This document shows, in pieces, positions 22,471 to 33,783 of a DNA stretch of 64,000 nt. Positions within the stretch are counted from its first letter, which is position 1. Every line of letters begins with the position of its first letter. The notes under the pieces were generated by a model, which worked only from the letters and a program-made list of their open reading frames with translations, had not been told where the DNA came from and made no database searches. A program made the position numbers and the translations under genes. This stretch comes from Marasmius tenuissimus (taxonomy: Eukaryota; Basidiomycota; Agaricomycetes; Agaricales; Marasmiaceae): positions 1 through 64,000 of the forward strand of contig JAQOTA010000055.1 of NCBI GenBank assembly GCA_029532415.1, read 5' to 3'.

Positions 22471-23922
22471 AAATCCCTCCCCATCTTCCTCACCTTGCTC
22501 CCGTCATTGCCACTCGCGATAAACGCGTCAATATAACACCAAAAGCTCTCATGACTATCCCCAACACTCTCCGATATCGTTAAATTAAATCTAAAGGTCG
22601 AGTCTCTGAGACGTTGCGTTCGCCAAACCTTCCCTTGTTGCAAAGTCTACCAATAACTGTGGACGGCAGACTCTACCACCTCGTGCTTTTTCGTCGTGTA
22701 GTCTACCAAGCGAGTTGTGCTCGGCGATGCATGTGTAGCATGCCGGTCAGTATGCGACTCGGAGACAATATGTTTTTGGTCGTCCTCAGACTCGACGGGT
22801 GTCAAGCATTACGGATTATTTTGCCTCCACTACCGCCGGTGTCTCTCATGCTCACGTTCTTAGTGGTGATAACTAGGGGGGGGGGGCGCCGATGGTTAAG
22901 GATGTCCAATAGTCATGGACAGCCGACAGGACCCTTCCGAGCGAACAAGGTTCGTCTTTCGATTATATTTCGGTCACTCTCACTGATTGTCGCCCTACAG
23001 GAAAGGAAGGAGGCATGAGCATGATGCTTTCCGGGTGTTGAGTGGTTGGTTCCATCATGTATGTATGCATGTCTATCTACGTGTGGAATCAGGTAGAGAC
23101 GTCCCAGAGGGCTCAAGCGTATACGTAAATCTCGATAGTTTGTGATTCAGGATCCCTGAGCCGCAGTGTGTGCCGTGTTTTGTTCTCGTCTCTAGTGGAC
23201 GTTAAGCACGATTCCAGATTCGTACTCTCGTTTCTACTGGAGACAAAATATCCAGAATATCCAGATGTGGCCATAGCGAAAGGAGCTGCTTCTGTCGCCT
23301 GTCTAGGTTGTAGCCTGCAAGTTGTAACTTGTACCATCGTACGTGCTTCTGCTTGCCACTTGCTAGTCGTGATATTCTTGGCTGTGGTGTCTAGGAGGCC
23401 TTCAACTGGAGTTCGAAGCCAAAATGATGCGATACACACCATGATATACGCTGCAGACTTTATCCCTGACCGTCAAGGGTCCAATGATAACACTTTGATG
23501 ATGGTGAGTTGAGAATGGCCTGAATTCTTATACGCGAGTAAAATGCTAGTGAAAGTTTGACGGCCAATGAAGAGGCCATCATATCGTTGATTGGTGGTGG
23601 ATACGAGGTCAGTGAGAGGCAAATATGGTAGTTGTGGTAACTGGTTGGCGATATCGACACCAGAGTCGCGAGCAACGTGATCCATGCAAAGCGATAATTA
23701 CTAGTAGCATCCTGAGCGTCGACTCTGACTCCTGACCTTCACAGTGGCTTGCGACTTAGCCTAGGACTTGGGTCTCTCACATACCTATTCCTAGCAAGAA
23801 ACCGAGTTCGTGCGGTACGTTCCAAGCAAATTTACAAACAAAATAGATACAGAGTATACAGTGATCAGTGTGCACGCTCGTAAAAAAAAAAACCAAGTTG
23901 GACAGCAGCCTCAAAGCCTCAA
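22471..23922. other. No gene recognised; left flank of copy C
   Basis: It contains an 11-G tract at 22,876-22,886 and an A-rich tract near 23,881. The stretch at 23,405-23,690 is duplicated from or into 16,975-17,240. Short frames carry no domain. Confidence 0.4.
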
Positions 23923-26688
23923 CTATACGTTCTTATCGGCGTCCGGACCTCCTACCATCTTGCCTTGTACAGAGGCGGCTCCACTACTTGCAGGATTCCC
24001 GGCTGCTACCGGTTGTTTTAGAATACTCCCCTGCTCTGCGTTCCCAACAAGTGGACCGCGTTCATCGGTCTCCCCTGGCTTAGGCTGCATGGATGGCTTC
24101 GAATTGGAGCGGCCCTCCATTTTCCCGTCGCGGTTTGCTTCTCTAGTATCCGTAACGTCTCTCGGAGCACTATCAGAGTCCTCTGCCCGTGCTTCAACTC
24201 CAGCTTCCTGTTGCGGTAAACGTTCACCAGGAGCACTGGCAGGGAGATCCGGATCGATACCTCTCTGTATTATACGCTTAAAGTGATCCAACGGTAGCTC
24301 CGGATGAGCCGCCTTAACCCGCTCCACAGCATCCCTCCACCGCATTCGACCATCAACCTCAAGTCCATGCCAATTCGTCCATTCCCTGGGCTCCGCCAAG
24401 CTATTATTCACAAACGTGATCAGCTCCAGCCCGGCTGGAGACATCACGAGCGGTGAGATTCTTGATTCGTCGGCGTGGGTTTGGGGGTAGTCGTTGATAT
24501 GTCCTGATAGAGTTTTAACAAGTTCGTTCTGGAGCATGTCCGATGCACCGTCCCAACCTCGAATGAACGAGCTTAGATAGCTGAAGTCGGTCTCAGTCTC
24601 GGGATCTGTGGCTGGGGGAGATAGGCTCAGGTTTTCTAATGTTTTCCTGAACTTTGCAACCGAGAGAGAGAACTGTCCGGGGATAACCCTAAAGTGACCT
24701 TCGGGAAGTCCGTGCACGCGTCGTACGATGTCCATCGCCTCGGTCCAGTTCGTGCTCCCCTCCACTGCGAGGATGTTACTGATGATTGGGTCGGCACTTG
24801 AGCTTAGGCTTTTAAGAATGGCGGTGTGTATCTTGTATAGAAAGTCGCAGCCGGCGGGTGACTTGACGAACGAGGAAGTGGTGGTTGCTGTGGGTAGGTG
24901 GAGAGCATAGTCCGGCGAAGACGCGATGATATGTGGAGCCAAGTCCGGTACCAGTGTCATCCAATAGTGGTCCGAAGCAGCTGGGTTTTGTACGATCTCT
25001 AGGTATATGTCCCAGAGGCGGCCACGTGAATAATTGTCTGGGTTTGCATCAGTGCTTTCGAAAGGGGTGGAGAAGGGAGGTGGAGAGTCTCGACTGTTTT
25101 GATTCCCGCCGTTCATTGAGACGTTGGTCCAATGGAGAAGACGCCTGAATTGGTCCGTATTCCCTTCCTCGCGAAGGTATTGATACTTTGCATGCGTCAG
25201 ATGATACTCGACACCTTCATCAGGGAAATTAGGTCCGAGGGCTGCCTCGACGTCGCCAATGGCCCAGTTTCTTCCAGGGAGGAAGAACCATTGGTCAAAG
25301 ACAGCGGGCATGACGAGGTGTAGGGGAATCGTCGACAGGACATTCCGAAGATGGGGAACCATGTGTGGGCTATCTCGGAGTTCTGAAACGAGCGAACGAA
25401 ATGCGTCGAGTTCATAAAAAGGAGGGGCGAGATGAACGTTTGAGCGTTGGAGAAGTTTAAGATCGACTGAAGACCAATCTAGCAGACTGCTTGATTCGCC
25501 GAAGGCCGACACTGAGTTTTCGAGATTGAGATAAACAGAACTGGTAATCCAGTTTCTATCCACGAGAAACGACGCCACACGCACCAGGGGCCTGAGGATG
25601 TGAGAGATAAGCCTCAAGATTTTGAGCGTAACCCGTGCCTGGGGCGATTTGTAAGGGCAGACGTATTCCATGGGAGGTAGTGTCATGATGTATTCAGCAG
25701 GTCTCCCAGCTTTATAGTACAATCGTTCATCCCTAAACTCCCGTTTGATTTGTAGTGCCTGTCGAATGATATCAACAGTAGGGATGATTGTAGTTCCGAG
25801 GTAGAAGAGGGCGGCGAATGCAACAACAGCCATCGCGAGTGCGAACGGAAGTGGATGTCGCGTCCGCAAGAGCTCCAGCAGCCCGGCGAGGAAGAGAAAG
25901 AGGGCGATTTCGAGTAGGATTGGAAGGGAGGCGAGGATTGCGGGAACATTCCACTTTTCTAGGCCCTGGTTTCGGAGCCATCGAAGCGCGAGTGCTTCGG
26001 ATGGTGTGCGTGTGCGGGTATGTCGGCGATGTTCCCGAAGCCATTGTTTGCACAGAAGAGCAAATAGGGCATCGACGAGAGAGATGATGAGGCTTAGAAA
26101 CCATAGCACATTGACTGCGACAACGGACGACGACGCTGCGAACTCGTCGGGCTTGGGCACTGAGGTGTTGTTCAACTGCTGAGAGATCTGCCTCAACAGT
26201 GCGACGGTGGTGTCTTCCGGTTCTTCTTGAAGCCATTTGTACGATTCAACGGTGAACGCGGTGACGACTGCAGAAAAAAGACCAGCCTGATGTGCAATAG
26301 AAGGGTTCAGTTTCACGAAAATTCAAAAAAAAACACTGAGATACGTACGAAGACCAGCAAGGTGTCAATATCATCCTTCCATCCTCCAACAAGTCCATCA
26401 TCCAGCGAGTTAACCTCCGTCATGATGACCTCCCAAGATTTCTCAAGTGTGGGTTTTATAGGGTCCTAGATAGAGATGAGCATTTGAATGAAGCCATTGG
26501 GAGAACACTCACTGATAACCCCTCAGCTACATTTTCATTTCCTGTGCGGTTATTGGTCTTCATACCGTCCAGCCCTCCCACCCCTGTATCCTGAGTGTAA
26601 AAGCAAATGCATGAGACCCGATTCGCGTTGCTGCAGATGATTCGCGGGAGCTCACCAATGGCGCCGCTTTTGTGTCTTGCACCCCCAT
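23923..26688 (-). CDS. DUF6535 membrane protein, copy C (5'-deleted)
   Basis: Function unknown. The large exon (23,923-26,286) is open for 788 codons including the stop. It carries the full DUF6535 core and ends PDADKNV. Upstream exons 26,349-26,465, 26,513-26,590 and 26,656-26,718 are in phase and match exons 7, 6 and 4 of copy B; exon 5 is missing. The exon 3 remnant (about 26,776-26,802) ends in a TAG directly before the donor, and exons 1 and 2 are absent, so the usual start is gone. The first in-frame ATG is at 26,688 inside the exon 4 equivalent, giving a shorter N-terminus. It may still make a membrane protein, since the core is intact, or may be untranslated. Confidence 0.75.
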
Positions 26689-26773
26689 ATCAAGCAACGA
26701 CTTCGTTCCAAGTCCGACCTCAACCAAAGTTAGTGAGGAGGTCATTTGGCGTCGAAAAGTAACGTGAGTTGCT

Positions 26774-26825
26774 CACCTATTCCGGTACCTCTTCACGCTG
26801 AGGGTACGAGAGAGCTCCTGGTCGC
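26774..26825 (-). other. Deletion junction at the 5' end of copy C
   Basis: In copies A and B the bases GGTA(C/T)GAGAGAG lie just upstream of the ATG. In C the same promoter-side bases (26,805-26,822) are joined directly to CCTCAGCGTGAAGAG, the middle of exon 3 (GAGCCTCAGCGGGAGGAA in B). Start codon, exon 1, intron 1, exon 2 and intron 2 are therefore gone. Confidence 0.7.
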
Positions 26826-26924
26826 GACTAGTCTTCATTCTCTTTTCGAACCGATTCAAGTCATGTGGGGGACCCGAGTTGATAGAAAAACGTCGCGTCT
26901 AGGAGGGTATAATTAGGCACTACC

Positions 26925-26937
26925 TTCCCACGACCCT
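26925..26937. promoter_or_regulatory. Upstream element between copy C and BTB gene
   Basis: TTCCCACGACCCT, one base different from the elements of A and B. It is now in the 378 bp between the C start candidate and the BTB gene, and could serve either side. Confidence 0.35.
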
Positions 26938-27066
26938 GGCGGGGCGCCCACAACCCTCGCCAGAGACTTTACTCTCTTTCGAACGGCCACCTTGTCTCTG
27001 AACTCATTGCTAATCAGCTCCTGCACGCTTCTTTCTAATCCGTCCACTCTTTTCACACATTTTACT

Positions 27067-28611
27067 ATGGATACGCTGCCAACAGCATTGGCGATGGAGA
27101 ATCATCGGTCGTCGTCTTCGTCTTCCAGCTCAAGCTCTACATCATCAGGGCACGAATCGCCAACCGCCGAGTCTCCTTCTTCCTCTCCAAGCCCAAGCTC
27201 ATCTTCAAGACTATTTACGTTCAAATACGATTTGGGGCCCTCTGATGATACCCGCACGATTCCTTCTCCTGTCTCCAGGCTCTTTCCCACTCTAGTCCAA
27301 ACACCTTCTAGTTCTCCTTCTCGCACGCCCCGAGTAACTCAGTTCGAAGTCAAATCAAACAAACTACAGTCCCGTTCACCAACGACCTACTTGGCCCATA
27401 GGAAACGTACATCTGTCCGCGCATCCATCTCTCGCCACGCTCCGATAACTCGCCCTCACGCGCCTCTGACCCGTTGCTCGGAGCTCTGGTTCAGCGATGG
27501 GAACATCGTACTGATTGCTGAGCAGAGATTTGCTTTCAAGGTCCATCGTGGGGTACTCGCTCGACACTCGGAGGTATTCGCTGATATGTTCAGAGTACCT
27601 CAGCCTATAGACATGGAGGTCGACACGGAATTGGAGGGTTGCCAACACGTTGAAATGGCACACGATAGGGCGGATGATGTTTACTTTCTTCTGAAATCGC
27701 TCTATGACGGACTGTATGCTCCCCCCGTCTCTCTTCTGCCCCCGATACCTACTGACGGTGTTCTCAGACACTTCATGAAAAGACGCCGTGGAAGCCAATT
27801 TCCTTCCCTTCTCAGCACACTGCGCCTTTCGACGAAATACATCATACCAGTTCTACGACAGAGATGTCTCGATCAACTTTCTTCCGATTGGCCTTCGACT
27901 CTCAGCGGCTGGGACAAGCGAGAAGCTGAGGCGACGGATGAGCGTGGTGTTTATCTACCGAGGGAGTACTCTACCCACCCCATCATGGCGATTGAGCTGG
28001 CAAGAGAACTAGGGCTAGTGGACCTGCTGCCGAGCGCACTCTACGATCTCTCAAGATACGGACCCAGCAAGATCCTAGTCGGAGCACCTGGACCAACCCG
28101 GTTATTCAAGAAGGACAAGAAGACATCTGATACTCCCAAAGCGGTTACGCTGACGCAGGATCTTTTCGTCAGGACGCTACGTGGTCGAGAACAATCCCAG
28201 AAATTCGTGCATTCCTTCATCATGACTCAAATCGGGAACCGATCCCCTTCCTCTGATTGTTTTTACCGAGGCGAGGCGAGGGGCGACAGTAGGGTGTGCC
28301 GAGAATCGTTCTACTTCATCACCTTGAACGTTCTGAGGGCTGTGGGTGGGATCGCTTGCGGGAGAGATGCGGATCCTTTGTTCACGCTTGGGCAAGCTGT
28401 TGATATGCTTTCGAGGATGGATTTCGTTGATGGTGGTGGGTCTGGTTCTGGTAGGAAGAGGTGTGGTTTGAGGATGTGTGGTGCGTGTAAGGCCGATTTT
28501 ACTGAGGATTGCGGGAAAGCTAGGAGAGATGTTTGGATGTTGTTGCCAAAGTGGTTTGGGTTGGAGGATGTGGTTGATAACTCATGGGGAAGCGATCGGG
28601 TTGAAGGGTAG
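27067..28611 (+). CDS. BTB/POZ domain protein
   Basis: A single-exon gene of 514 aa. I prefer the ATG at 27,067 (MDTLPTALAME) over the in-frame ATG at 26,992, whose extra 25 residues look like translated 5' leader. Residues 14-50 are a Ser-rich low-complexity stretch. A BTB domain follows from about residue 138: ELWFSDGNIVLIAEQRFAFK, VHRGVLARHSEVFADMF, then ADDVYFLLKSLYDG. A helical BACK-like part (about 230-330) contains LRLSTKYIIPVLRQRCLDQL and LPSALYDLSRYG. The C-terminus has a Cys-rich patch (CGLRMCGACKADFTEDCG). Agaricomycetes have large families of such proteins. BTB domains mediate dimerisation and often Cullin-3 binding, but the role here is unknown. The gene is convergent with UTP18, and its decayed relative is at 13.9 kb. 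Confidence 0.85.
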   Translation: MDTLPTALAMENHRSSSSSSSSSSTSSGHESPTAESPSSSPSPSSSSRLFTFKYDLGPSDDTRTIPSPVSRLFPTLVQTPSSSPSRTPRVTQFEVKSNKLQSRSPTTYLAHRKRTSVRASISRHAPITRPHAPLTRCSELWFSDGNIVLIAEQRFAFKVHRGVLARHSEVFADMFRVPQPIDMEVDTELEGCQHVEMAHDRADDVYFLLKSLYDGLYAPPVSLLPPIPTDGVLRHFMKRRRGSQFPSLLSTLRLSTKYIIPVLRQRCLDQLSSDWPSTLSGWDKREAEATDERGVYLPREYSTHPIMAIELARELGLVDLLPSALYDLSRYGPSKILVGAPGPTRLFKKDKKTSDTPKAVTLTQDLFVRTLRGREQSQKFVHSFIMTQIGNRSPSSDCFYRGEARGDSRVCRESFYFITLNVLRAVGGIACGRDADPLFTLGQAVDMLSRMDFVDGGGSGSGRKRCGLRMCGACKADFTEDCGKARRDVWMLLPKWFGLEDVVDNSWGSDRVEG

Positions 28612-28756
28612 TGCTCAATGAGGTCTCCAGTTTGGGGGAAGGGGAGTATGGTACAGTGCACTATGCCTGTGATTTGTAGCGAGAACGATGACACGACCTG
28701 ATAACTTTCATGAAACCATCATGGGTGCTACTGATTTTGAGTTTATTCAAGATATA

Positions 28757-30865
28757 TCAAGTACAGTAATCCTTGAGTGAGAACAACAATACACGGCCCT
28801 TGGTGTTACCTATGGCCAAATATTCACTACCTGCCGAGAAGTCGATTGAAGTGACGTGTCCGAGAGGTGTTCCCGATGTTGGCCAATTGGCGTACGTTGT
28901 GAGGGAGTTCGAGTGATACTACGGAGGCGCGATCAGTGGCCGTCAATAAAATAGAAAGGAAAGCTTACCAGTTTGAGGGCGTCCTTTTTCTCCCGACTGG
29001 CGACTGCCAAAACTTGGCCATCTGGGTTGTACCGCATTGTTGAGATGGGGGTGACGAGATTGGACAGCGTTTTTATGGGTTTGGGATTCTTCGTATCACT
29101 CAACGGCCCAGCAAACGCCGACGAGTCGTACATGTTGACCAGCCCAGACGACGACCTGAACAGAGATGAGAATAAAGTCTTGAAATAGATGAATTATTCA
29201 TACCCGACACTCAACAAACCACCTCTAGGGGAGTTCGTCGACCCAGCAAAGACCCTCGCAGAACCTCTAAAACCACCTTCATCCGTCCATCTCCTCACAC
29301 ATCTCCTTTCACCCACATCCCAAAGGTATACTTCCGAGTCTCCACTCAAAATCGCCAAATGCGTTCTCCCTCCCTCGTTAGCGGAAGGAGGAACCCACCA
29401 CATCCCTTTCACACCACCACCGCTCGGCCCACTGCTCGAGCATTTCAAGCTCCCGATAACCTGCCCAGCACCACCTCCCGTCGATGCGGAGGCTTTCCAG
29501 TCGACGAGGTGAACGTAACCACCGCGTCCTGCGACAGCTAGAACTTCACCGGTTGGCGAGAAGGCTGAGACGTCCATCGAGCCTGAGCCTGAGTTTTGGT
29601 TTTGGTTTTGACCTCGACCGCGTTTCCGTCCTGGATCTATCGAGGTGGAGGGGTCGTCCCATCGGGTACCCCATAGTCCTCTTACGCCTGCTCCGCCGGC
29701 ACCTCCAGCGAGAGTGCCGGATTGGAGGTCGTAGACGTAGAAGAACGGTCTTGAACCTGTGAGAAGGATTTGTGTGCCGCCTGGGTGGAATTGTACGGAT
29801 GATTGGGAAGTGAGAGGGAGGGAGGGAATGTGGATGGTTTGTAGTAAGGGTGAGAGGTGTCCGTCGATCTGTGCTATGATGAGATCGGTTCTGTCGGAAA
29901 GAGGGGGAATTATTGATGCTTACAGTGTATAATCTGACGCGTCTGTCCTTGCTGCCTACAGCGAGTACTGGTACGGTAGGAGAGGGATGGAAAGCGAGGC
30001 TCTTGATGTCACCACATGCCGCTTCTTGAGCATCCTGATTGGCGTCTCGCAAGCGTGCAATGTCGATGGTCCCTGCTTGAAGCACGCGCTTGGTTTTCTG
30101 CGACCATAGTACCCCAGACGTCGATGTCAGAAGGTGCTGAACGTCCGTCGACTCGTCTTCTTCGTCTGCGTCATCATCGTCTGCCCATGCCTGTTTCTTC
30201 TCCTTGGCTTTGCTTTTACGCGCTTGGGCAGCCCATGTCGGTTCGGGGTTTATTCTCTCGAATTGTCTTCGTAGCCGCGATTCGTACTCCCTGCCGTGTA
30301 GTTCCTCTTCATGAGGAGCGTCTCGGAGTTTTCTCAGTCTCTTGGAGGACAGAGAGACTGTTGCTGGATCCGATGGATCGACCCACGCGGGAGCCTTGGA
30401 TTTTCGAACTGTTTTCTTCGCCGAACTGCTGGTGCTAGAAGTACGCGACGAAGACGAGGAGTCGGAGCCTGAGTCTGATTCTGAGCCCGATCCTGATGAT
30501 TCAGACGAGGAGGAGGAAGAAGCAGACGATGGGCCAGCAGCTCGTTCTTCATCGTTCCCAACGTCTACGAAGAATAGCTGGACAAAAAGGTGATGAAAAA
30601 TAAGTCATAGCGTAAGGCTGAATTTACTCACGTCTCCGTCCGTAAGATTGGCAAACTGATTTCCTCCCACTTCCAAACCGTCCTGCTCGGCTTCGTCGTC
30701 CTCTTCTTGTGTGCCGTTTGCACTCCCGACAAAAGTGGTCCCAAAGAGTAAGCTTTCCAGTCTACGTTCTTCATCGTCTTTATCAGCAACGTTGTGAATG
30801 TCATCGGCTTTAAGGTCTTCGTGTTCTTTTGACAATTTCTGCTTTTTCCTCGCATGTTTGACCAT
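28757..30865 (-). CDS. UTP18: U3 snoRNA-associated protein Utp18
   Basis: WD40 protein of the small-subunit processome that acts in 18S rRNA maturation in the nucleolus. Exons: 30,632-30,865; 29,924-30,577; 29,204-29,868; 28,969-29,155; 28,757-28,918. Together they give 633 aa in one frame. The N-terminus has the Utp18 signature ERRLESLLFG (about residue 32). An acidic Ser/Asp/Glu stretch follows, then RRQFERINPEPTWA, the junction before the WD repeats. WD-like blades include DIKSLAFHPS and VLAVGSKDRRVRLYT, then TMRYNPDGQVLAVASREKKD and a C-terminal blade, VTSIDFSAGSEYLAIGNTKG. The start codon is 107 bp from that of CCZ1, so the two share one promoter region. Confidence 0.93.
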
Positions 30866-30972
30866 TTTGACCGTTGGCGATGAGGAAAGAGAAAAATATC
30901 TGGGCGCTAAATACTGGGACGAAACTGCCGGTAAGTGGTGTTATGTAAGAGCTGTCGCTCCCTCTGACCGCG

Positions 30973-33228
30973 ATGGCGAGGGTTCCTCCCAATCTTTCCT
31001 ATGTCACCATATACAACCCGACTTTGAAGCCTTCTGCTGACGTCTCGAAGGACGACGAAGATGCTGAGGAACAGGCTCAGATTCTGTTCTATACGTCCAA
31101 GGAACGCGCGGCTTCGCGGGACAATATGCTCAGGCAGATTGGACTGGCTAAAGCTCTTGCAAACTTTTCAGAGTGTGTTGTTTATTCTCTATCGAAGCTA
31201 TGAACGGATTTATAACAGCTCTATCTTTAATAGGTCCTTCAGTGGAGGTGAATTCTGCGATAGCATTCATTCCCAGACGAGGCGTATGATCATGATGTGT
31301 CCTGAGCCGGACTTTTGGATACACGCAGTACGTGGTCACAGTCTTGTCGTTATACGAAACTTGGTACTCAGGAAGAAACAATAGGCTGTAGAACTCGCAA
31401 AGACCCCGCGAACGCCCACCTTAACGAGGGCGAATACCAAAGGAAAAGGAAAGGAGAAACAGAAGGAACCAGCTCTCACCTACGACTACAGCGATGCCTC
31501 AGTACACGTTACGGCTCTGAAAGCCGACATAATGAAAGGCTACGAACGTTTTAAGGTGCTTGTCGTATCTCATGGAGGGCCTCTTATCTTCTCTGAACAC
31601 AAGTCACGACAGCTAACGCACGGATCATTCACTTCAATTCTAACCAATCAAGGACGAACGGCCTTAGAGCTACAATTAGAGAGATTCTTTACCGTGTGGG
31701 CCTGGTCTTGGGATATAGAAACCGGATTCGAATTTGGGGACCACTTAGGTGCGCACTTGGTTCAAGCTGCTCGTTCACCGCTATTCGCTTACCCAATTCC
31801 TCGATAGGTGTACCATTACATCCTACACACGCTCTCATAACTCCTCTACTAGATCAGCTTTCTTCAACAATACCCGAAAGTCTTGCTCCCATATTCGCAA
31901 CACCTACTCACATTATACCCTCTAAACGATACCTCAACGGACGCCTCCCAATCTCCCTGTCGCGTCATATTATCTCCCTAGTACCGCCTCCTCCGGAGCC
32001 ATCCGAAAAGGGCCCTACGACCAACTCGGAGTCTACCACAAGACACAAGAAACCACCGGACCCAGAGGGCACGAAGGAAAATACTTCGAAGCACCAATCG
32101 AATCCGAGCGTGAACTCGTTCATGGGGATACCTACGGGTAACCTCAATATGAACGTTAACGTGAAATGGAGTTGGCCAGGTTATCTGACTTTTGGAAAGT
32201 CGAATCCACAGGACCGCCCTATGATCGCCACTACTCCCGCCGTAGAGAAAAAGTCTCACGAAGAACCTAATGGTGAAGGAGAGGCTACTGAAGAACAACC
32301 CCCGTCGCGTGATCGACCAGAGGAGGTGGAGGTGGACAAGAACGCCCTCGACGATGCTATATCTTCGGAAGGCGTGCACACTCCGGATACGCTCTCCAAG
32401 CAGTCGAATTTTGATGTGGAAGATGGGGATAAACGTGAAGTAGAGGACGAACCCGTTCCATCTCCTCCGTCCGAGCCACCCGTGCCACATACTCCTCCAA
32501 GGCCTTTTTCGTCCATTGGAGTGCATATCGCCGATCCGTTAAATCCCTTGTTGACGAAGAAGCGGAAAATTCACTTTTTGAGTGTACGTTCAGACGACTG
32601 TTTCTCGAATACGACTGTTGACCCCTACCTTTCCGTTCTTTAGCAACCAGGGAGATCGATAGTACTCGCCAGTATTGCTGAAGACCACGATCTTAGCGCC
32701 GACATATTGGATACCGTATCCGCGAAAGTCGACGCCCTCTTTGTCGAGATTGACAGGACGACGAACGATCCTCCGAAGAGGTACCTCATTTCTATCTTTT
32801 CGTTACGAACTATCTGTTGATAGTGACCGTCCCAAAGCGCCTCCTCCGACGGAACAACACCCGTCGCTAAACTCCTTCAACAAAAGGATCGACATATCAT
32901 GGCGTTACCGCAGTTTACCGTTTCGTCCTCTGCTTCGCAGAAACGTTTTACGTCGAAATCTCAGCATTTGTTCAACGTGCAACAGTTCCTTGAAAGGTGA
33001 GTTCTTATCTCTATCTGCTCTCATATTGCTGACGCGACGATTAGTGATCCGGAGATCAAGGAAGTCTTTTCTCGTGGGCAGAATCCTCAGAATTGGCATG
33101 TCGGAAGGAGGGTTAAGGAAGGAGACGCGGTGTATATGGAAGTTTACAGCAAGGAATCGAGCTTGACTGACGTTGATAACAGTCTAACTGGGGTTGTCAG
33201 GCATATGGAAGAATTCGAAGATCTGTAG
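30973..33228 (+). CDS. CCZ1: Vacuolar fusion protein Ccz1
   Basis: Subunit of the Mon1-Ccz1 complex, the exchange factor that activates Rab7/Ypt7 on late endosomes and autophagosomes. About 615 aa in eight exons. The first longin-type part opens with LSYVTIYNPTLK, then AEEQAQILFYTSKERAASRD and, after an intron in NFSE, SQTRRMIMMCPEPDFWIHA. The exon at about 31,807-32,583 codes a long hydrophilic insert. The C-terminal part, HIMALPQFTVSS..LFNVQQFL, continues across an intron to DPEIKEVFSRGQNPQNWHVG and EGDAVYMEVYSKESSLTDVD. For the intron near 32,780 the acceptor CCAAAG (before CGCCTCC) keeps the frame; the nearer GATAG acceptor does not. Confidence 0.92.
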
Positions 33229-33783
33229 AGTATTAACCTGTGTCAAATATGGTGGTTGTCTTAGTGTAAGTTCTGGTAGTTGGGTCTTGGCGAGTCGGAG
33301 GGATATCTGTGTCTTCGCTGGGATGACCGCGTTCACCGAGTTATGGGCCAGGGCAAGGGCATCGACGAGCCGTAACCGCTAGTGTAGTCTGAGATCTGAG
33401 CTCGGGTCGACCAGCGACGCGGGGCCTGACGCCCAGTGAAAATATCAATAGACAATATTGTCAGCTATTCCCAGCCACTCTAAGCCATTGACGACCTGGC
33501 TCGAGTCTGGTGCGCGGTGTGAAATTTGTTTGAGTTGTACCTTACTAGTTCCCGAGCTACTGACGTAAGGAAGTAGAAGGGATAGTATAGGGCGCCTATG
33601 GTCGTACGAACGGCACTTCAGACACTCCGCATAGCACTTTTTTGCGCCCGGAGGATAGCCAAGCCTACTGGACTCAATTGACACTGACAGACCTTGATAG
33701 AATTATGGTACACCTCTCTCTTTCTCTCTCCTCTTTTCTTTCTTTGCTTGCTAACAACAGACATACGCCACGAGCCTTACAAT
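33229..33783. other. CCZ1 3' flank and promoter side of DUF6535 copy D
   Basis: No gene is seen. It holds a pyrimidine-rich tract (33,705-33,745). The exon 1 sequence and the CCCACGACCCT element found upstream of the other DUF6535 copies are absent. Confidence 0.4.

Noticed and set aside
22876..22886. 11-G tract as a possible G-quadruplex or telomere-like element
   Set aside because: It is a single homopolymer without spaced G runs. A similar tract in T2 intron 1 suggests ordinary slippage.
1..27000. Transposon coding genes in the repeat-rich left part
   Set aside because: I looked for reverse transcriptase, integrase, transposase and helicase motifs in all frames and recognised none; the repeats look like old segmental duplications of host genes.
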